Below, piece by piece: positions 48,140-59,827 of a stretch of 64,000 nucleotides of DNA. How positions within the stretch are numbered: the stretch's first letter is position 1; each line of letters starts with the position of its first letter. Origin of the DNA: Metellina segmentata (Eukaryota; Arthropoda; Arachnida; Araneae; Tetragnathidae); contig OX375881.1 of assembly GCA_947359465.1 (NCBI GenBank), forward strand, positions 29,181,742 to 29,245,741, read 5' to 3'. The translations under genes and the position numbers were made by a program. The notes under the pieces are model-generated. The model was not told where the DNA came from, ran no database searches, and worked only from the letters and a program-made list of their open reading frames with translations.

Positions 48140-49621
48140 TGATTTAATGAGTGGCCGTACATTGCCTTTAGCACTTCCTTGTCAATTCTTGAGAGCAGGT
48201 TACCCAACTCGAATCCTTTTCGGCATTGAATGTCTTCACCGGTGCACAATTTTTGACGTTAATTAGCACCGCCAGTTCTTAAGCGATGTTAATTAACTCA
48301 AAAGCATTCCCTTAGAATAAAAGATACCACAGAAACGATACAATGAAAGGTTGTTTTGATGTTGCCTCCCTGTCTTACGCATCACTTGTGTCTTCTGAAC
48401 TCGATTACTGTAGCTCTCGAGGACACGCCCTTTAAAAATATCTCTAAAAATAAAATAAAAAGGTTTCGAGGCAAGAAAATAAAAACAGTGAACTGTGGTT
48501 AGGAATACCTGTTTCCTCTGTACCTCTCTCACCATCACGCAACTTGGGTCAACTGTCCCGTTACTTGGAAGATTACTTTGTTCTTCACTGAGTCATTACG
48601 ATCTAAAGACGGGTATAAATGGTTCATCAAACAATTCGAACGCTTGGGTCTCAAGCTATTCGTGCTGTTGCTTTGTGTGCGTGTTTTCATGCTCACTTCA
48701 TTACATCGCTGTACATCGCTTTTTGTTTCTACTTTAACCCCTTGAGCTCGCATTTTTGTTTACCAATAGAATAAAGTGATTTTCTGGAATTTATGTCGTT
48801 GTTCTTTTTGATTATAGTTTCCCGAATTTTTTTGACTCGATTACCCTCTTTTCGAGGATAATATTTTTCGTCTTTACCTTCTGTATTGAATTGGATATGG
48901 TTTTGTGGCATTGAGTCCTCTTGGGACATATGCCAAACTAAAGATAAAAAATCAAATATATAATCTAATAATGAAATGGAATGAGTTATGTCATAATAAA
49001 AGGTATACTATATAAAATTATATGTGATGGATGAACCCAATGTCATGTAAAAAGCTTAAAATATTTGGATGAGGATTCTCTCCAACCATGTCTTCTAAAG
49101 CCAAGGTATAAGGATTAAAATGTTTAAGTCGTTGACTATTAAAATGAGAAAATTCTATTAAAATGTGTTTTACTGTTAGTGGGCAAATACAGTAATTGCA
49201 AATAGGATGATCTTATCTGAGGAGGAGGTGTCTATGGGTTATTCGCGATGTCCAATACGGAGGCGTGTTATTATTACCTGCTGCCTTCTTAAAGGTAGCG
49301 ATTTCCATACAGATATATTTGGTTTAATAACGTGAAGTTTGTTCTCCGTTAGTCTTTACCTTCTGTAAAACTCAATTTCTAATATATTGCAAGTGTTGAT
49401 TCAAAAAGATAGTTTATGCAACTTGGAACTGAAATTATAAATTTCCCTTTTCAACGCATAATTCTCGTGGCAATGTGTTACTATAGTGAGTGTGTAAGGA
49501 TGGTCAAGTGCACAAGTGCAAGAAAACGTTTTACGATGACAGTTTTTTTAGTATCTCATAGGCCACTCTTGATTCTCACATCGCCTCCAAATTCTTTCAG
49601 CACTCACTTTGGAAAACTATG
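48140..49621. other. Spacer, no gene recognised
   Basis: Short open frames on both strands near 48300-48930 with no family match. A decayed repeat is possible. Nothing that I can name. Confidence 0.35.
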
Positions 49622-49864
49622 GCTTAGATCAGTGTTTCACAAACTTTTGACATATGTGTACCCCTTCTATAATTTTCGTAACGCTGAGTACCCCTCCTCA
49701 AAAAAAAATGGATGTATTTTAATAACAATCAAAATATATTATTTTTCTTCTTTTTTTTTGTGACATACACAAAATAATAAGAAAAGAGAAATAAAAGTAT
49801 TCATAATAAAATATAAATAATAGTTATATTATAAATAACATTTATTTGGATCAATGAGAAGGAT

Positions 49865-51117
49865 GAAATTGTTTGTGCTGAGATAACAGATCGTCATAAT
49901 TTGGTTCTCTGGTTGTTCATTTTAATCTGAGATGTGGTTCCACGTCCAATAGTCTGTTCCTTTTTTTCCACTTAATGTCTACAAATGCTGAAAAAGCAAC
50001 TTCACATAAATATGAAGTTGGAAAAGGCAAGATGTATTTTAGAATTTCTTCTGTTAAAAAACGGATACACAAGTTGCATTTGTAACCATAATGATGTTAA
50101 AGTACTCTCTTACATTTATTTTTCAAGAATCCGTCTGAAGCCTAGTCAAACAATTGATCTTCTTCCGCATGCGACAAATCTTTTGGCATGGATGTTGTGT
50201 TAATGTTAAACGGATATCTTATCCATTCAATATTTTTGGTTAAATCAGGGAAATAGTTTTTCAAGCCCACTTGCAAAATCTCCAAATGTTGCGTTATGTA
50301 TTTCAGAGTATCAGCATCAATTTTAGTAGTCGAAAGTGTTATAAACTCATGAAGAGGGAAACGAGTCTACTTCTCCAATACCAACTCTCTTTTGCCATAA
50401 CTTTAGTTTTGCGATGGCAGCGTTCACTTTATCTTGAACGTGAAGCAATGAAATATCTTTGCCTTGTAAAACGATAAGTTGAGGCAATTTAAATCAGAGA
50501 ATATATCTGCTAAGTATGCTAGTTTACAAAGCCATTTTCAGTCATGTAAACAATTTCTCAACTCAAATCTATCATTAAGAAAACATTGAAGTTCATGTCT
50601 AAGTTCAAACAATCGATTTAGAATTTTTTCTCGAGATAACATCGGTATGATAAAGAAGCTGGGTATGACTACTTCCCATTTCTTCGCATATTTGCGAAAA
50701 AAGTCGTGCATTCAAAGGACGGTTTTTAATGTAGTTAACGATTTTCACGCTTTCATTCAGAACTTTCTGTAGATCAGCGGGCATCTTACGTGTTGCCAAA
50801 TCCTCTCTGTGTATGTTACAATGTGTGAATACGACATTTGGGGCAACATTTTGAATTCTTGCAACGAGTCCTTTATTAATTCCGACCATACTTTTTGCTC
50901 CATCTGTGCTTATTCTAACACATCTATTCCAATCAATTTTGTTCTCTTGCATAAACTGTTTCATAACATTAAAGATTTCTTCTCCTGTTGTGTGACCTAA
51001 TAAAGGCTGGCAAAATAAAAAGTCGTCATGAATTTCTTGATTTTTTTCGTATCTAGGAAACGCCATAAGATTTGCAAAATTCGCAATATCAGTGGACTCA
51101 TCGACTTGCAATGCATA
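49865..51117 (-). pseudogene. hAT transposase pseudogene (ZBED5-like C-terminal two thirds)
   Basis: An open 168-codon stretch (50605-51111) reads QVDESTDIANFANLMAF, DDFLFCQPLLGHTTGEEIFN, RISTDGAKSMVGINKGLVAR, VFTHCNIHREDLATRKMPAD and RPLNARLFSQICEEMGSSHT. Past stops and frameshifts toward 49865 come KILNRLFELRHELQ-like text and the dimerisation end SYLCEVAFSAFVDIKWKKRN with RLLDVEPHLRL. The BED finger and N-terminal third are missing: only about 110 bp separates the conserved DESTD region from the right terminus once the nested element is removed. Confidence 0.92.
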
Positions 51118-51120
51118 TTA

Positions 51121-54100
51121 GAGTCATTCTGAAATTAAGTGGAAATTTGAGTCACCTGCATTTTTTTTATGAATTTTATGCATTAATTTATTTTTATACA
51201 GTAGTAATATATCTTAATTAAGGTATATTTTCATCACATAGTGTTAAAAGAATAAATATTTTCATATTTATAATTGAAAAAGTAAATTAACCATGGAAAA
51301 TGTCACCTCCATGGCCGTCCCTAGCCCGGTTTCTAGGTTTAGATATAGTTGAAACCTAAACAGTGTAAGAAATTCCTTTATTTAGTAGCTCTATTTAGTG
51401 TTAAGAGTCTTATTGTTACACAATGCACTTGAAATTATTATATTTTTAATTAAATTTAATATTGAAAAATCGGTAAATTCCTTTGTCCCTGCTATTTCTG
51501 TCAGCTCTGCATAAAATGTAAATAACCATTAAAAAAGTCTACTAGAAAGCAGCACATGTCTGAAAGTGTAATTAAAAGAAGCTCTAATCAGCTATCTTTA
51601 CTGTAAGATATCTTAGACTCAATAGTAAGCATTATTTTGTCTGTTTCTTATCTTTATATTTGAAAACTCATGAGTTCTTTTTACAATGTCACCTCCATGG
51701 CATTTTTTAATTTTATGTTCTTTCATTTATTGCTGAACTTTTTTCAACAGATAGTTAGGAATTGTATAAAATAATCTGGAAATTAAAGCACGTGGCTGGG
51801 ATTCTTTTATGTTAGGCTAAAATGTGGTTTAACCATTGAAATGTCACCTCCATGGATGTTACCTCCGTGGCTAAGTTCCAACATGGAGGTGACAGGCATA
51901 CATGGAGGTGAACAAATATTTCTTATGAGAAATTTTACAGTGACATATGGTTAAAAATTTATTCTAAATGGTTATTTATTAAAGTAAGAACAATCTTGGA
52001 TAAACAAATAAGGAGTCCAATTGTTTTTTCTCTAACCTGTACTGATTTAACCTGCCAATTGATTCTGATTTGAACCTGTAGTGTTAGCTACCAGTTTTAT
52101 TTGATTTACAATGTTTGAACACTTGTAACTTTGAGTCTGACTATGTATGTTAATAGAATCTTTAATTTTTCTTTAAAAATATGGCATTGAGAGTCAGGAG
52201 ATAATTTAAGTATCCTCATGACTGAAATTCTCTTTGAAGTTTCTGACATGGTACGAGGTCAATCTGCCTATTTGGTACCATATATAAGAAATCTGATATA
52301 ATCAAATTTAGTAAAATCAGGAAAGAGTCTGAGCAATAAATAAATAGAATTTAAAATGATCCAGAACTGTATGTAGAATTTAAAAGGAAGGAGTTGGAGA
52401 GATATTATAGAAGAAAAGAAGAAGGAAAAATAAAAGATATTTCAGTACTTTCCAACAGAAAAGAGAGCTCAGTAAAAAAAAAAAATGGGTTCAAAAAACA
52501 AGAAAATCTCGATTTGAAGAAAAAAAAAGGAAATTAATATTCCACCAAACAGTGAACTAGTTGACCTAGTAGAAGCTGTTGGTGTAGGCCTTCAAAGTGT
52601 AGCTGTTATTGGGAGAGTAGTAAGCAACAGGGAAAGAGGCAGAAAAAGGCTAGCTAAAAGAAACAAATCAAAGTCCTACTGAACGATTAAGATTAAGCAA
52701 CTTGAAAAAGAAAAAATGAAGCTCAATACAAATAAGGAGAAACATAAGAGGAACTATTGTTTGAAAGAGAAGTTTAAAAATATGAACAGTCCACAGCAGG
52801 TCAAAATCTTTTACCTTGAGTAAAAGTTTCTCCTAGAGAAAAAATCTTGAATTTGGAGCTGCGTTAACTACCCAGATAGAGAAAAATTACAATACAAAAT
52901 AAAGGAAAGGTCAAAAAGAATTTAGTTTGGTACGGTCTGGGAAAATAATTATAAAGTATCAAAGTTTGCACAAGATCCCACTTTAGTCCATAATGGGAAA
53001 AATTGAATAAAATATAGTGAGAAAAACATTGTTGAAGTAATTAAAGAGACAAGCAAATACCAAACAAAAAATAAAATGAGAATAAGATCTGACATCGTGA
53101 AGTTTTTTTGAGTAAGATGTCAGCCGTATGGAACCAGGCATTAAAGACTAATACTAAAAACAAAAGAGAACCCTAATGGGAAATCTTAAAATCTCCATAA
53201 AAAGTTGAAGTAGAATCTGGCTATAATATTCCATACTCAACGTTCTGTTTTTTTAAACCATTTTAGGTATTGCAACCTGATGTAAAAAACATGTGCATGT
53301 GAAAAGCATGAAAATGTTTTTAATTTTTGAAAAATTAAAAAGCCTCAAAGTTTTTAATTACAATGATTTAGACCAGAAGGTTAAATCTCTGCTGTCAGGA
53401 TGTAGTAAAAAGTAAAGAAGAATGTCTGGAAAGGAGATGTAAGAAGTGCATTAACAAACACGTTGAGACAAATGATTTTGAAAATGTAATTACATGCGTT
53501 GAGCAATGGAAGAGGAAAGAAGTAAAGTTTAGTTAAAGGAATAAAAAAGTCAGCTTAGAAAGTGGTTAAATCAAAAGTAGAAATAAAAGTCAAAGAACTA
53601 GTTAATAAATTCAATCATATGCTTCCTCATTTCATGAAGCATGTTTGCAAATAGTCCAATACAGGTCAATTTTCAACCTAAAAAATAACCTCGGAACAGA
53701 TAAGATACTGATACATGTTGATTTCAACAAAAATTATTAATGTAAGTACAGCAAGGAGATACAAAGTGTGCATTTCAGAGGTTCAGACGACCAAATCACA
53801 TTACATAGGTAGGGAAATTGAAAACAGTGAAAAACGTAATGTTCTGCTCATTGTTTGAATCATTACGACCTGACTCAAGTGCATTTAATGAATATATAAT
53901 TGTCAAAGCATTTGGTAGAAAGAGTGTTTGCTATTATGTGGCAAATGTCTCGGAATGTTTTGAAGCTTCTTACCAGATCCGCTTCATGTCAAGATGACAT
54001 GACACCAAAAACAAATTGTGAAGCAACATGACACCAAAAGAATGTAAAGCAACAGTGCAAGATGAGGTTGTGGCCATTTTAAAACAACAGACAATGAACA

Positions 54101-54426
54101 CTCATGAACAGTTCATTTTTTATGAAATACCTGAAGACATTACACTGTGTTAAATGAAACTGAAACATTTTGTCACCTCCATGCAAACACTTGTAGCTCC
54201 ATTCCCATGAATGTCACCTCCATGGGACTATATGTCACCTCCATGTTTTAAGGAAATAAAAAATTGGCTTTAATTTGCTTAAAATGCTTTCTTGACCTCT
54301 GTTTGATGGTTGTACAACTTCATTTGCCCCAACAGAACACTAAATACATAAAATAAATAATAAAACTTTAATTTTATTTTTCAAAAGTTTTGACTGTCAA
54401 ATTTCCACTTAATTTCAGAATGACCC
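51121..54426 (+). mobile_element. Nested DNA transposon with TGTCACCTCCATG subterminal repeats, class uncertain
   Basis: The left end GAGTCATTCTGAAATTAAGT GGAAATTTGA and right end (reverse complement GGGTCATTCTG...) match at 29 of 30. The 4-bp duplication ATTA lies at 51117-51120 and 54427-54430; removing the element rejoins the hAT sequence. Subterminal TGTCACCTCCATG-type motifs occur at 51301, 51687, 51842, 51857 (changed), 51882 and 51901 (inverted), and 54171, 54193 (changed), 54212 and 54233. The interior encodes a decayed protein. Confidence 0.9.
52330..54150 (+). pseudogene. Decayed gene of an uncharacterised transposon protein family
   Basis: Read through many stops and frameshifts, ordered segments are: basic RKELERYYRRKEEGKIKDIS (52375-), coiled LEKEKMKLNTNKEKHKRNY (52690-), RSDIVKFF with DVSRMEPGIKD (53085-53150), EKLKSLKVFNYNDLDQKVKS LLSGC, CLERRCKKC (53423-53449), VKELVNKFNHMLPHFMKHVC (53590-), LIHVDFNKNY (53705-53734) and CKYSKEIQSVHF with SDDQITLH (53741-53805), then SAFNEYIIVKAF. 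This order matches proteins I recall only as uncharacterised in arthropods and cnidarians. A DDE-type transposase is an inference from context; HVDF could carry a catalytic Asp. Confidence 0.6.
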
Positions 54427-54727
54427 ATTAACGACTTTGAGAAATATCAGATAATCAGTCCACCAAACTCCGGTTCAACGCGTACCCCCACCAAACTCTT
54501 CCCGTACCCCTGGGGGTACGCGTACCACACTTTGGGAAACACTGGCTTAGATCAACATAAATATTCATTACAAGATTCGATTCTCCAATAAAATGTATTT
54601 TAAAGTATACTTCGAAATATTTCACACGAAGTCAAAATTTTCAAGATGTGGGTTTCTTTAAGCTGTGCTAGTACACAAAATGCGCTGTTCTATAGACTGG
54701 GGAATTTTCCACTTTGACATTTTTTCT

Positions 54728-54875
54728 TCGCATGATTGGCGTGGTTAGGAAGTTTGGAGAGTGGGGTGACAACTCAGGCGTTGATCTCGTCATCTGACCT
54801 TGTTTCAAAATTACTAGGTGTTGTTCTAGTCGCCAAAAGCGTTGCGTTGGTCCAGTGTGACGTCAAGTTAACTAT
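54728..54875 (+). mobile_element. tRNA-headed SINE, copy 6, 5' truncated
   Basis: GATTGGCGTGGTTAGGAAGT, GGAGAGTGGGGTGACAACTC, CATCTGACCTTGTTTCAAAA, TTGGTCCAGTGTGACGTCAA. It is followed directly by a 27-bp tandem repeat. Confidence 0.8.
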
Positions 54876-54881
54876 CTACCT

Positions 54882-55015
54882 ATCTTCATTATGGTTAAGT
54901 ACCTGCCTATCTTCATTATGGTTAAGTACCTGCATATCTTCATTATGGCTAAGAACCTACCTATCTTCATTATGGTTATGTACCTGCCTATCTTCATGAT
55001 GGTTAGATATCTTAT
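54882..55015. repeat. 27-bp minisatellite, about five copies
   Basis: The unit is CTGCCTATCTTCATTATGGT TAAGTAC, beginning exactly where the SINE tail ends. It may have grown from the SINE's own tail. Confidence 0.9.
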
Positions 55016-55144
55016 TGAGTGAGTAAAACTTAGGGAGTAGAATTTCCTCCTTCGTTTTCTCAGAACTATGTTTTTTGATATAGTCTGTTTCACTTGTGAT
55101 TCGACTATATGTTTTTGAAAGCACATTAGAACAGAAAAGAACGG

Positions 55145-55338
55145 GACACGGCCGCTAGGTTTAGGTGTAGAATACGTCAGTGAGGCCATATGGTGAATGA
55201 GAGTGAAATAATTAGTACTACACTGATTTAATTTCACACATCAAATGTTCATCGCTCCGCACATCTATCACAATTGCTGCAGTCGCTGTTGGTGGCTCAT
55301 TACCGACCTCCATTGGTTGAACTCCCCATCATTCTATA
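55145..55338 (-). pseudogene. Inverted copy of the 38226-38418 segment
   Basis: The complement of AGGTTTAGGTGTAGAATACG, CAGTGAGGCCATATGGTGAA and GGCTCATTACCGACCTCCA matches the segment at 38.2-38.4 kb. The minus-strand peptide again has EVGNEPP and HSHSPYGLTDVFY. Confidence 0.7.
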
Positions 55339-57351
55339 CAGACCTAACTAATGTATTACGATATACATATCTCATTCGGGATAAATTAGCTTAAAGGTAT
55401 ATCCGAAGTCCCCATGGTAAATCTGACCCCGAATAGAATGGTAGAGAGCATGTTTTACAAAAAGAGAAAAATTAATATTAGAGAGCCAAAAAACTATTTC
55501 AGTGTTGGTTGAATCTTCTATTTCAATACTAGTGATTCATAGCTCTTTGAAACTTACGAATTCTTTGAAAATATCGGATCATCTCGATTGATTTCGGGTC
55601 ACACTTGTTCGAGTTGCGCTAAATAAATAAACATACTAGGAAAGGTTTTACTGATACAGAAGGAAAGAAATACACATAGGAGAATCGAACGTGTGCCGCC
55701 TACAACTCGTTGGTTGTTATCGCAGTGACCAAACTCAATGAGCAACGGTGAACCTGAGCTGTAAATAGGAGCATATTTTTTCAAATGGCGGCTGGCGCAA
55801 CATCAATTTGCTCGTGTAGATAGTTCACAAATTAATAGATAAATAATAAAACATAACGATAAAGTGGATTATATACGCAATATACTTTTTACATCCGAAT
55901 GTAATAAAGTCAGTTTTGACTGATACAAATTATTGAAGCTTTCGTGTGTGTTGATAAATGGTTTTCATTGACGAACTTCGAAACTTATCAGTATATAGAA
56001 TTTTGAATTTTTAATGTATATTTTTCTAATGACTTGCAAAATTAAACTTCAATTTCCATTTCAATTCTTTACAATTGTGTGTCCGTTTCTTTACATCAGC
56101 GTTTCCAAAATCTTTGATACTACATCTCTTAGATTAAATTTTTTTTTACGTATTTCTTCCAGTTAAATTAAACATTGGATGCCTTATAACTCTTTCAAAC
56201 AAATACGGATAAAATGATAAAATGCAATTCAAATTTTACACAAATAATTTCTCCATTTCGATTTAAAAAAAAAAAAAAACTAACTTCTCCATACTTATAT
56301 AACTGAGGTTTTAAAGTGACGTTGGATCTGTTTCTGACATCATATTTATGCGAGCTAATCCTATTTTTGAAAACAAAGAAGTTGACTGTACATTGAAGCA
56401 ATTTTATTGTGTATTGTAATATTAAATACTGAACCAAACCCATTGTAAACGTTTGTTGAAGTAAAGCATGATCAACGCAAATCACGTTACATTTATTATT
56501 TTAGTTTACTTTTCCACTTTTCACTATTTATAAATAAGAATAAACACTTCAGTAAATTAACTAAGGGAATCACTTCTTTATGGTATACATCTCGGGTAAA
56601 CGTAATTGATGCAAACAAAAAAATAATAATAGTAAAAAAATTTAACATCTCTCAGTTTTCAGAGAACAAACTTCATTGGAATATCACATGGTGAAGAACT
56701 GGAACAAGTTGAAGGTCAATTCTTACTTCTGATTAACAGGATGTGTAACTTGAGCAGTGACTTCCCGCGGTGACTCTTTACTTACTAACCACCTCTCGCA
56801 CGTTCACGAGGATTCAAAAATATGCTACACACAATTGTAAAAGCTATACAAATTGTAAGTCACGGTGTTCTTATGCGTTCTGCATATGCATTACAAGCTT
56901 AGGGTCGCATCGGGTATTCTTAGTCCTCAGGCATTTTCATTCCAAAATGTATTACAGATTGGACTTCAGGAACACTTCCGAAACACGAACAAGCAGGTGT
57001 CATGGTACTTAAGCGGCTCAAGGGCTGAGGATGGTTCGGAAAATGTGATATGCTTTTTGTTCAGTAATAAGCTGTGTAAGACCATACAAAAAAAAATTGT
57101 GGTGAAATTAAGTCTTGAGTGCTGGGGACACACATTTTTGATTCAACTAGGTACTCTAACGCCATCTAGACTAGTACTGTGATCCGGGCAAGAGATGCTT
57201 GGGGCTTGCTGCGATCAACAGATCGATAAAGGAAAACCGAAGGGTTTATGGAGATAATTCTACTCTCTTTAAATAACCAATAGTGCAATCCTGTGGAGGT
57301 TTGTCAAAAACCTGAAGGTTAATGCGGTACTAAACTAACAAACAATACACT
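55339..57351. other. Spacer with a possible tRNA-like SINE head
   Basis: Near 55680-55765 the minus strand reads CACACGTTCGATTCTCC, a B-box-like text, with a weak A box upstream; not a foldable tRNA. The rest is AT-rich with no gene seen. Confidence 0.35.
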
Positions 57352-57565
57352 TTAACCCTCTTGGTGGCTGTCTTTGTGGGCTCTCGTCAGTCGCACAGCT
57401 GACCATATCTTGATGGACGAGATTACTCGTCACATGAAAAAACTGACCAGATTTTGATCTCGTCATCACTAAATATCAAAAATATCTCAATGACGACATA
57501 CCTCCTCAAGTTTTAGCAAAATTGGTCAGAACGAGATATCTCGTCAAAACCACTTGGAGGAGTAA
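57352..57565. mobile_element. TTAA-type MITE, copy 2
   Basis: TTAACCCTCTTGGTGGCTG at the left and CCACTTGGAGGAGTAA at the right; internal GAGATATCTCGTCA-type palindromes as at 45168-45400. The right TTAA has decayed to GTAA. Confidence 0.6.
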
Positions 57566-57737
57566 TCCATGGCGTCCTAGGCTTTCGTTGATTTTAAATG
57601 TTCAAGATTGCTCTGGTAAGATTTAGAAACAGGCGCTTAAGATATATGATCTTATGAGAGGAAGTAAACATTTTCCGACTTGTCTTTGCTCCACAACCTC
57701 AACAACTCTCTCGCGGTCACAAATGTTCTCATATTGT

Positions 57738-58461
57738 ACTAGCGCCTCAGCGTACAGCGTAAGTGTCCGACAAGTTGACTCTGATTGGCTCCTCATATAT
57801 ATGTTGTATGGTTGTTGTTAGTAGTATTTCTCGCCAACTTATATATAATAAGGGGAGGCAAAAATGAACTCTTCTTTTAAAGAGCTCCTCTTGGTGAAGC
57901 AACGATGGCCAAATGGCTAAAGTCACTGACCATCAGATTGGCGGAGGATGACTTTCCGAGTTCGAACCCAACTGGCGGAAATATTTTTAGATCATCCAAA
58001 TTATTTTAAAACAATTCCAATTTAATTCCTTTTGATTCTAAATTACTTTTCCTAATTTTTAATACCCTTTTTTTATTTTTCCAAACTTCCGTTGATTTTA
58101 CATAAATAATCTAAAAACCACTCCTGAACTCACTACCAGCTGATATTTTTCCGTTCCTCTGCCGTCCCCTTTGCTTTAGGATGATGGTGTCGTATCCATC
58201 CCTGGTTTAGGACCATTCTGATGTAACAAAAAACATACATAAAACACTAACTTATATAATTATTAACTTATATAATAAAATGATACAATTTTCGGTTCAA
58301 AATGTTAAAACCTTTCGAAAACCGTTCCTATCAGTCAAAGAGATCTGCGCCAAAACGTAAATAAATAGCCAAATGAAACACCTTTACGTCTCAGGCACAT
58401 GATCATACCAGCCAATCAGAGTCAACTTGTCGGACACTTACGCTGTACGCTGAGGCGCTTG
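57738..58461. mobile_element. 724-bp element with perfect 50-bp inverted ends and 9-bp target duplication
   Basis: 57741-57790 (AGCGCCTCAGCGTACAGCGT...) is exactly complementary to 58410-58459. The 9-bp duplication TCATATTGT is at 57729-57737 and 58462-58470. Nine-base duplications with long inverted ends are typical of Mutator-like elements. There is no transposase, so it is non-autonomous, and the perfect ends suggest recent activity. A tRNA-like segment lies inside. Confidence 0.88.
57896..57982 (+). other. tRNA-like segment inside the 57.7-kb element
   Basis: ATGGCCAAATGGCTAAAGTC fits a pol III A box and CCGAGTTCGAACCCAACTGG fits a B box, about 50 bp apart, as in a long-variable-arm tRNA. 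Neither the acceptor nor the anticodon stem pairs properly, so it is a SINE head or pseudo-tRNA and not a working gene. Confidence 0.4.
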
Positions 58462-58751
58462 TCATATTGTCGTGGTGTGGAGGTTTGGCGAGTGTGGTTA
58501 CAGTTCAGTTGTTGACCTCTTCAGCTGACCGTGATTGAAAATTGCGAGGTGACTTCGAATCCTTCTCTTCGCGGTTGATCCCGGATCGTCGTCTAAAGCT
58601 CTTTATGTTGCTCCAGTGCAACGTTAAATCAACTAACTATCTCTCTTATATTCCTTGTATCCCATTTATCGAGTATTTTGTTAGTAATGTAGCTTTACGA
58701 GACGAGTTGTATTTTCATACCGGACAATAATTTTATGGCGATTTTTGTGCT

Positions 58752-59491
58752 TTAAGGGGTTCCGGGACACATCGAAAATTTTTTTTTTATTAATTAATTT
58801 AGAATTTTGAATTTTTTTGTACTGATTACCCATCTAATTAATAAGCAAAATCACAACACAAAATTTTTCCAAAAGTTTTTTAAAAATTTTAAATTAAAAT
58901 TTTTTGAAAAAAAGAGGGGTCATTTTAAATTGCTAAAACTCAAAATATTCTTGATCCATTTTCAAAATTCTTGCAGTAAATTATTAACAAATTTATAAAC
59001 TTTAATTTTGATTCATCAATTTAAAAAATATTAATTTAATAAAAAATAACAAATATTGGAATGAAAATCTTTGAAAATTTGAAGGTACTTTTTTTAAAAA
59101 AAGTCATATTTTTAAAAGTAAATATTTGTTTCAAATTTGCTGAATAGAAATTAAAGTATAATGTTTGTAAAAGATATATTCCAAATTTCAACCCTTAAAC
59201 TTTATCGGTTTTCGACTTATAGCAATTTGAATACAGGAAATCTTGAAAAAATGTATCATGGAGAAAAACGCATTTAAAGTTTTAAAGACAGATCTTGTTG
59301 CCATGACAACACCTGTCAAGAGTGTTAGATTTTCCAAACAACGCACCACAAAAATTATCATATCTCTAGTTCTAATTAAGATAGAAACATGATTTAGACG
59401 TCATTTTAAGCAGAAAAACACAGAGAATTTCTTAAAATAATAAAAAAAAAATTCGAAAATGTGACGATTTTTGTGTCCCGGACCCCCTTAA
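58752..59491. mobile_element. TTAA-flanked non-autonomous DNA element
   Basis: TTAAGGGGTTCCGGGACACA at 58752 and the complement of TGTGTCCCGGACCCCCTTAA ending at 59491. TTAA targets fit piggyBac or Kolobok. The interior is extremely A/T-rich with no intact frame. Confidence 0.75.
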
Positions 59492-59827
59492 CTACCTTAC
59501 GAATTAAGTTTGGTTGAAATCTCCAAGGACCCCCTTCACAATTCTCTCGAAAATCAAGGTCCGACATTTCTGTTATTATTATTTGAGAGGAATTCTTGGC
59601 TTGACTAGGAACACAGCTGCGGCAAAAAAATAACCCGCACCCTTCCTTTTTTATTATTTACTCATAGTTCATAATAGAGAACATTCTACAGCGTTTTTAT
59701 GAACTCGTGGGGACAGAAAAAAAGTTCGTAAAATCAAAAATTCGCAAATGGGAAAGGGATTAAAAAGAAACCAACTAAAAATGCAACTTGCATTTACCTT
59801 TTATTCATTAGCGATTACTATCTTCGT

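Larger units (their letters stand above)
49630..54544 (-). mobile_element. hAT element (ZBED5/SCAND3-like), split by a nested element
   Basis: The ends are CAGTGTTTCACAAACTTTTG (49630) and, reverse complemented, CAGTGTTTCCCAAAGTGTGG (ending 54544). The perfect 8-bp duplication GCTTAGAT lies at 49622-49629 and 54545-54552. The transposase remnant runs on the minus strand; about 3.3 kb of this span is the element at 51121-54426. Confidence 0.92.
57660..58636 (+). mobile_element. tRNA-headed SINE, copy 7, split by an insertion
   Basis: The left part GCGGTCACAAATGTTCTCAT ends at 57737; the right part resumes at 58471 with CGTGGTGTGGAGGTTTGG, continuing to TTGCTCCAGTGCAACGTTAA. The family text CAAATGTCCTCACATTGGCG TGG shows the join. 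Confidence 0.8.

Noticed and set aside
57896..57982. A working tRNA gene
   Set aside because: Pol III boxes fit, but acceptor and anticodon stems do not pair and it lies inside a mobile element.
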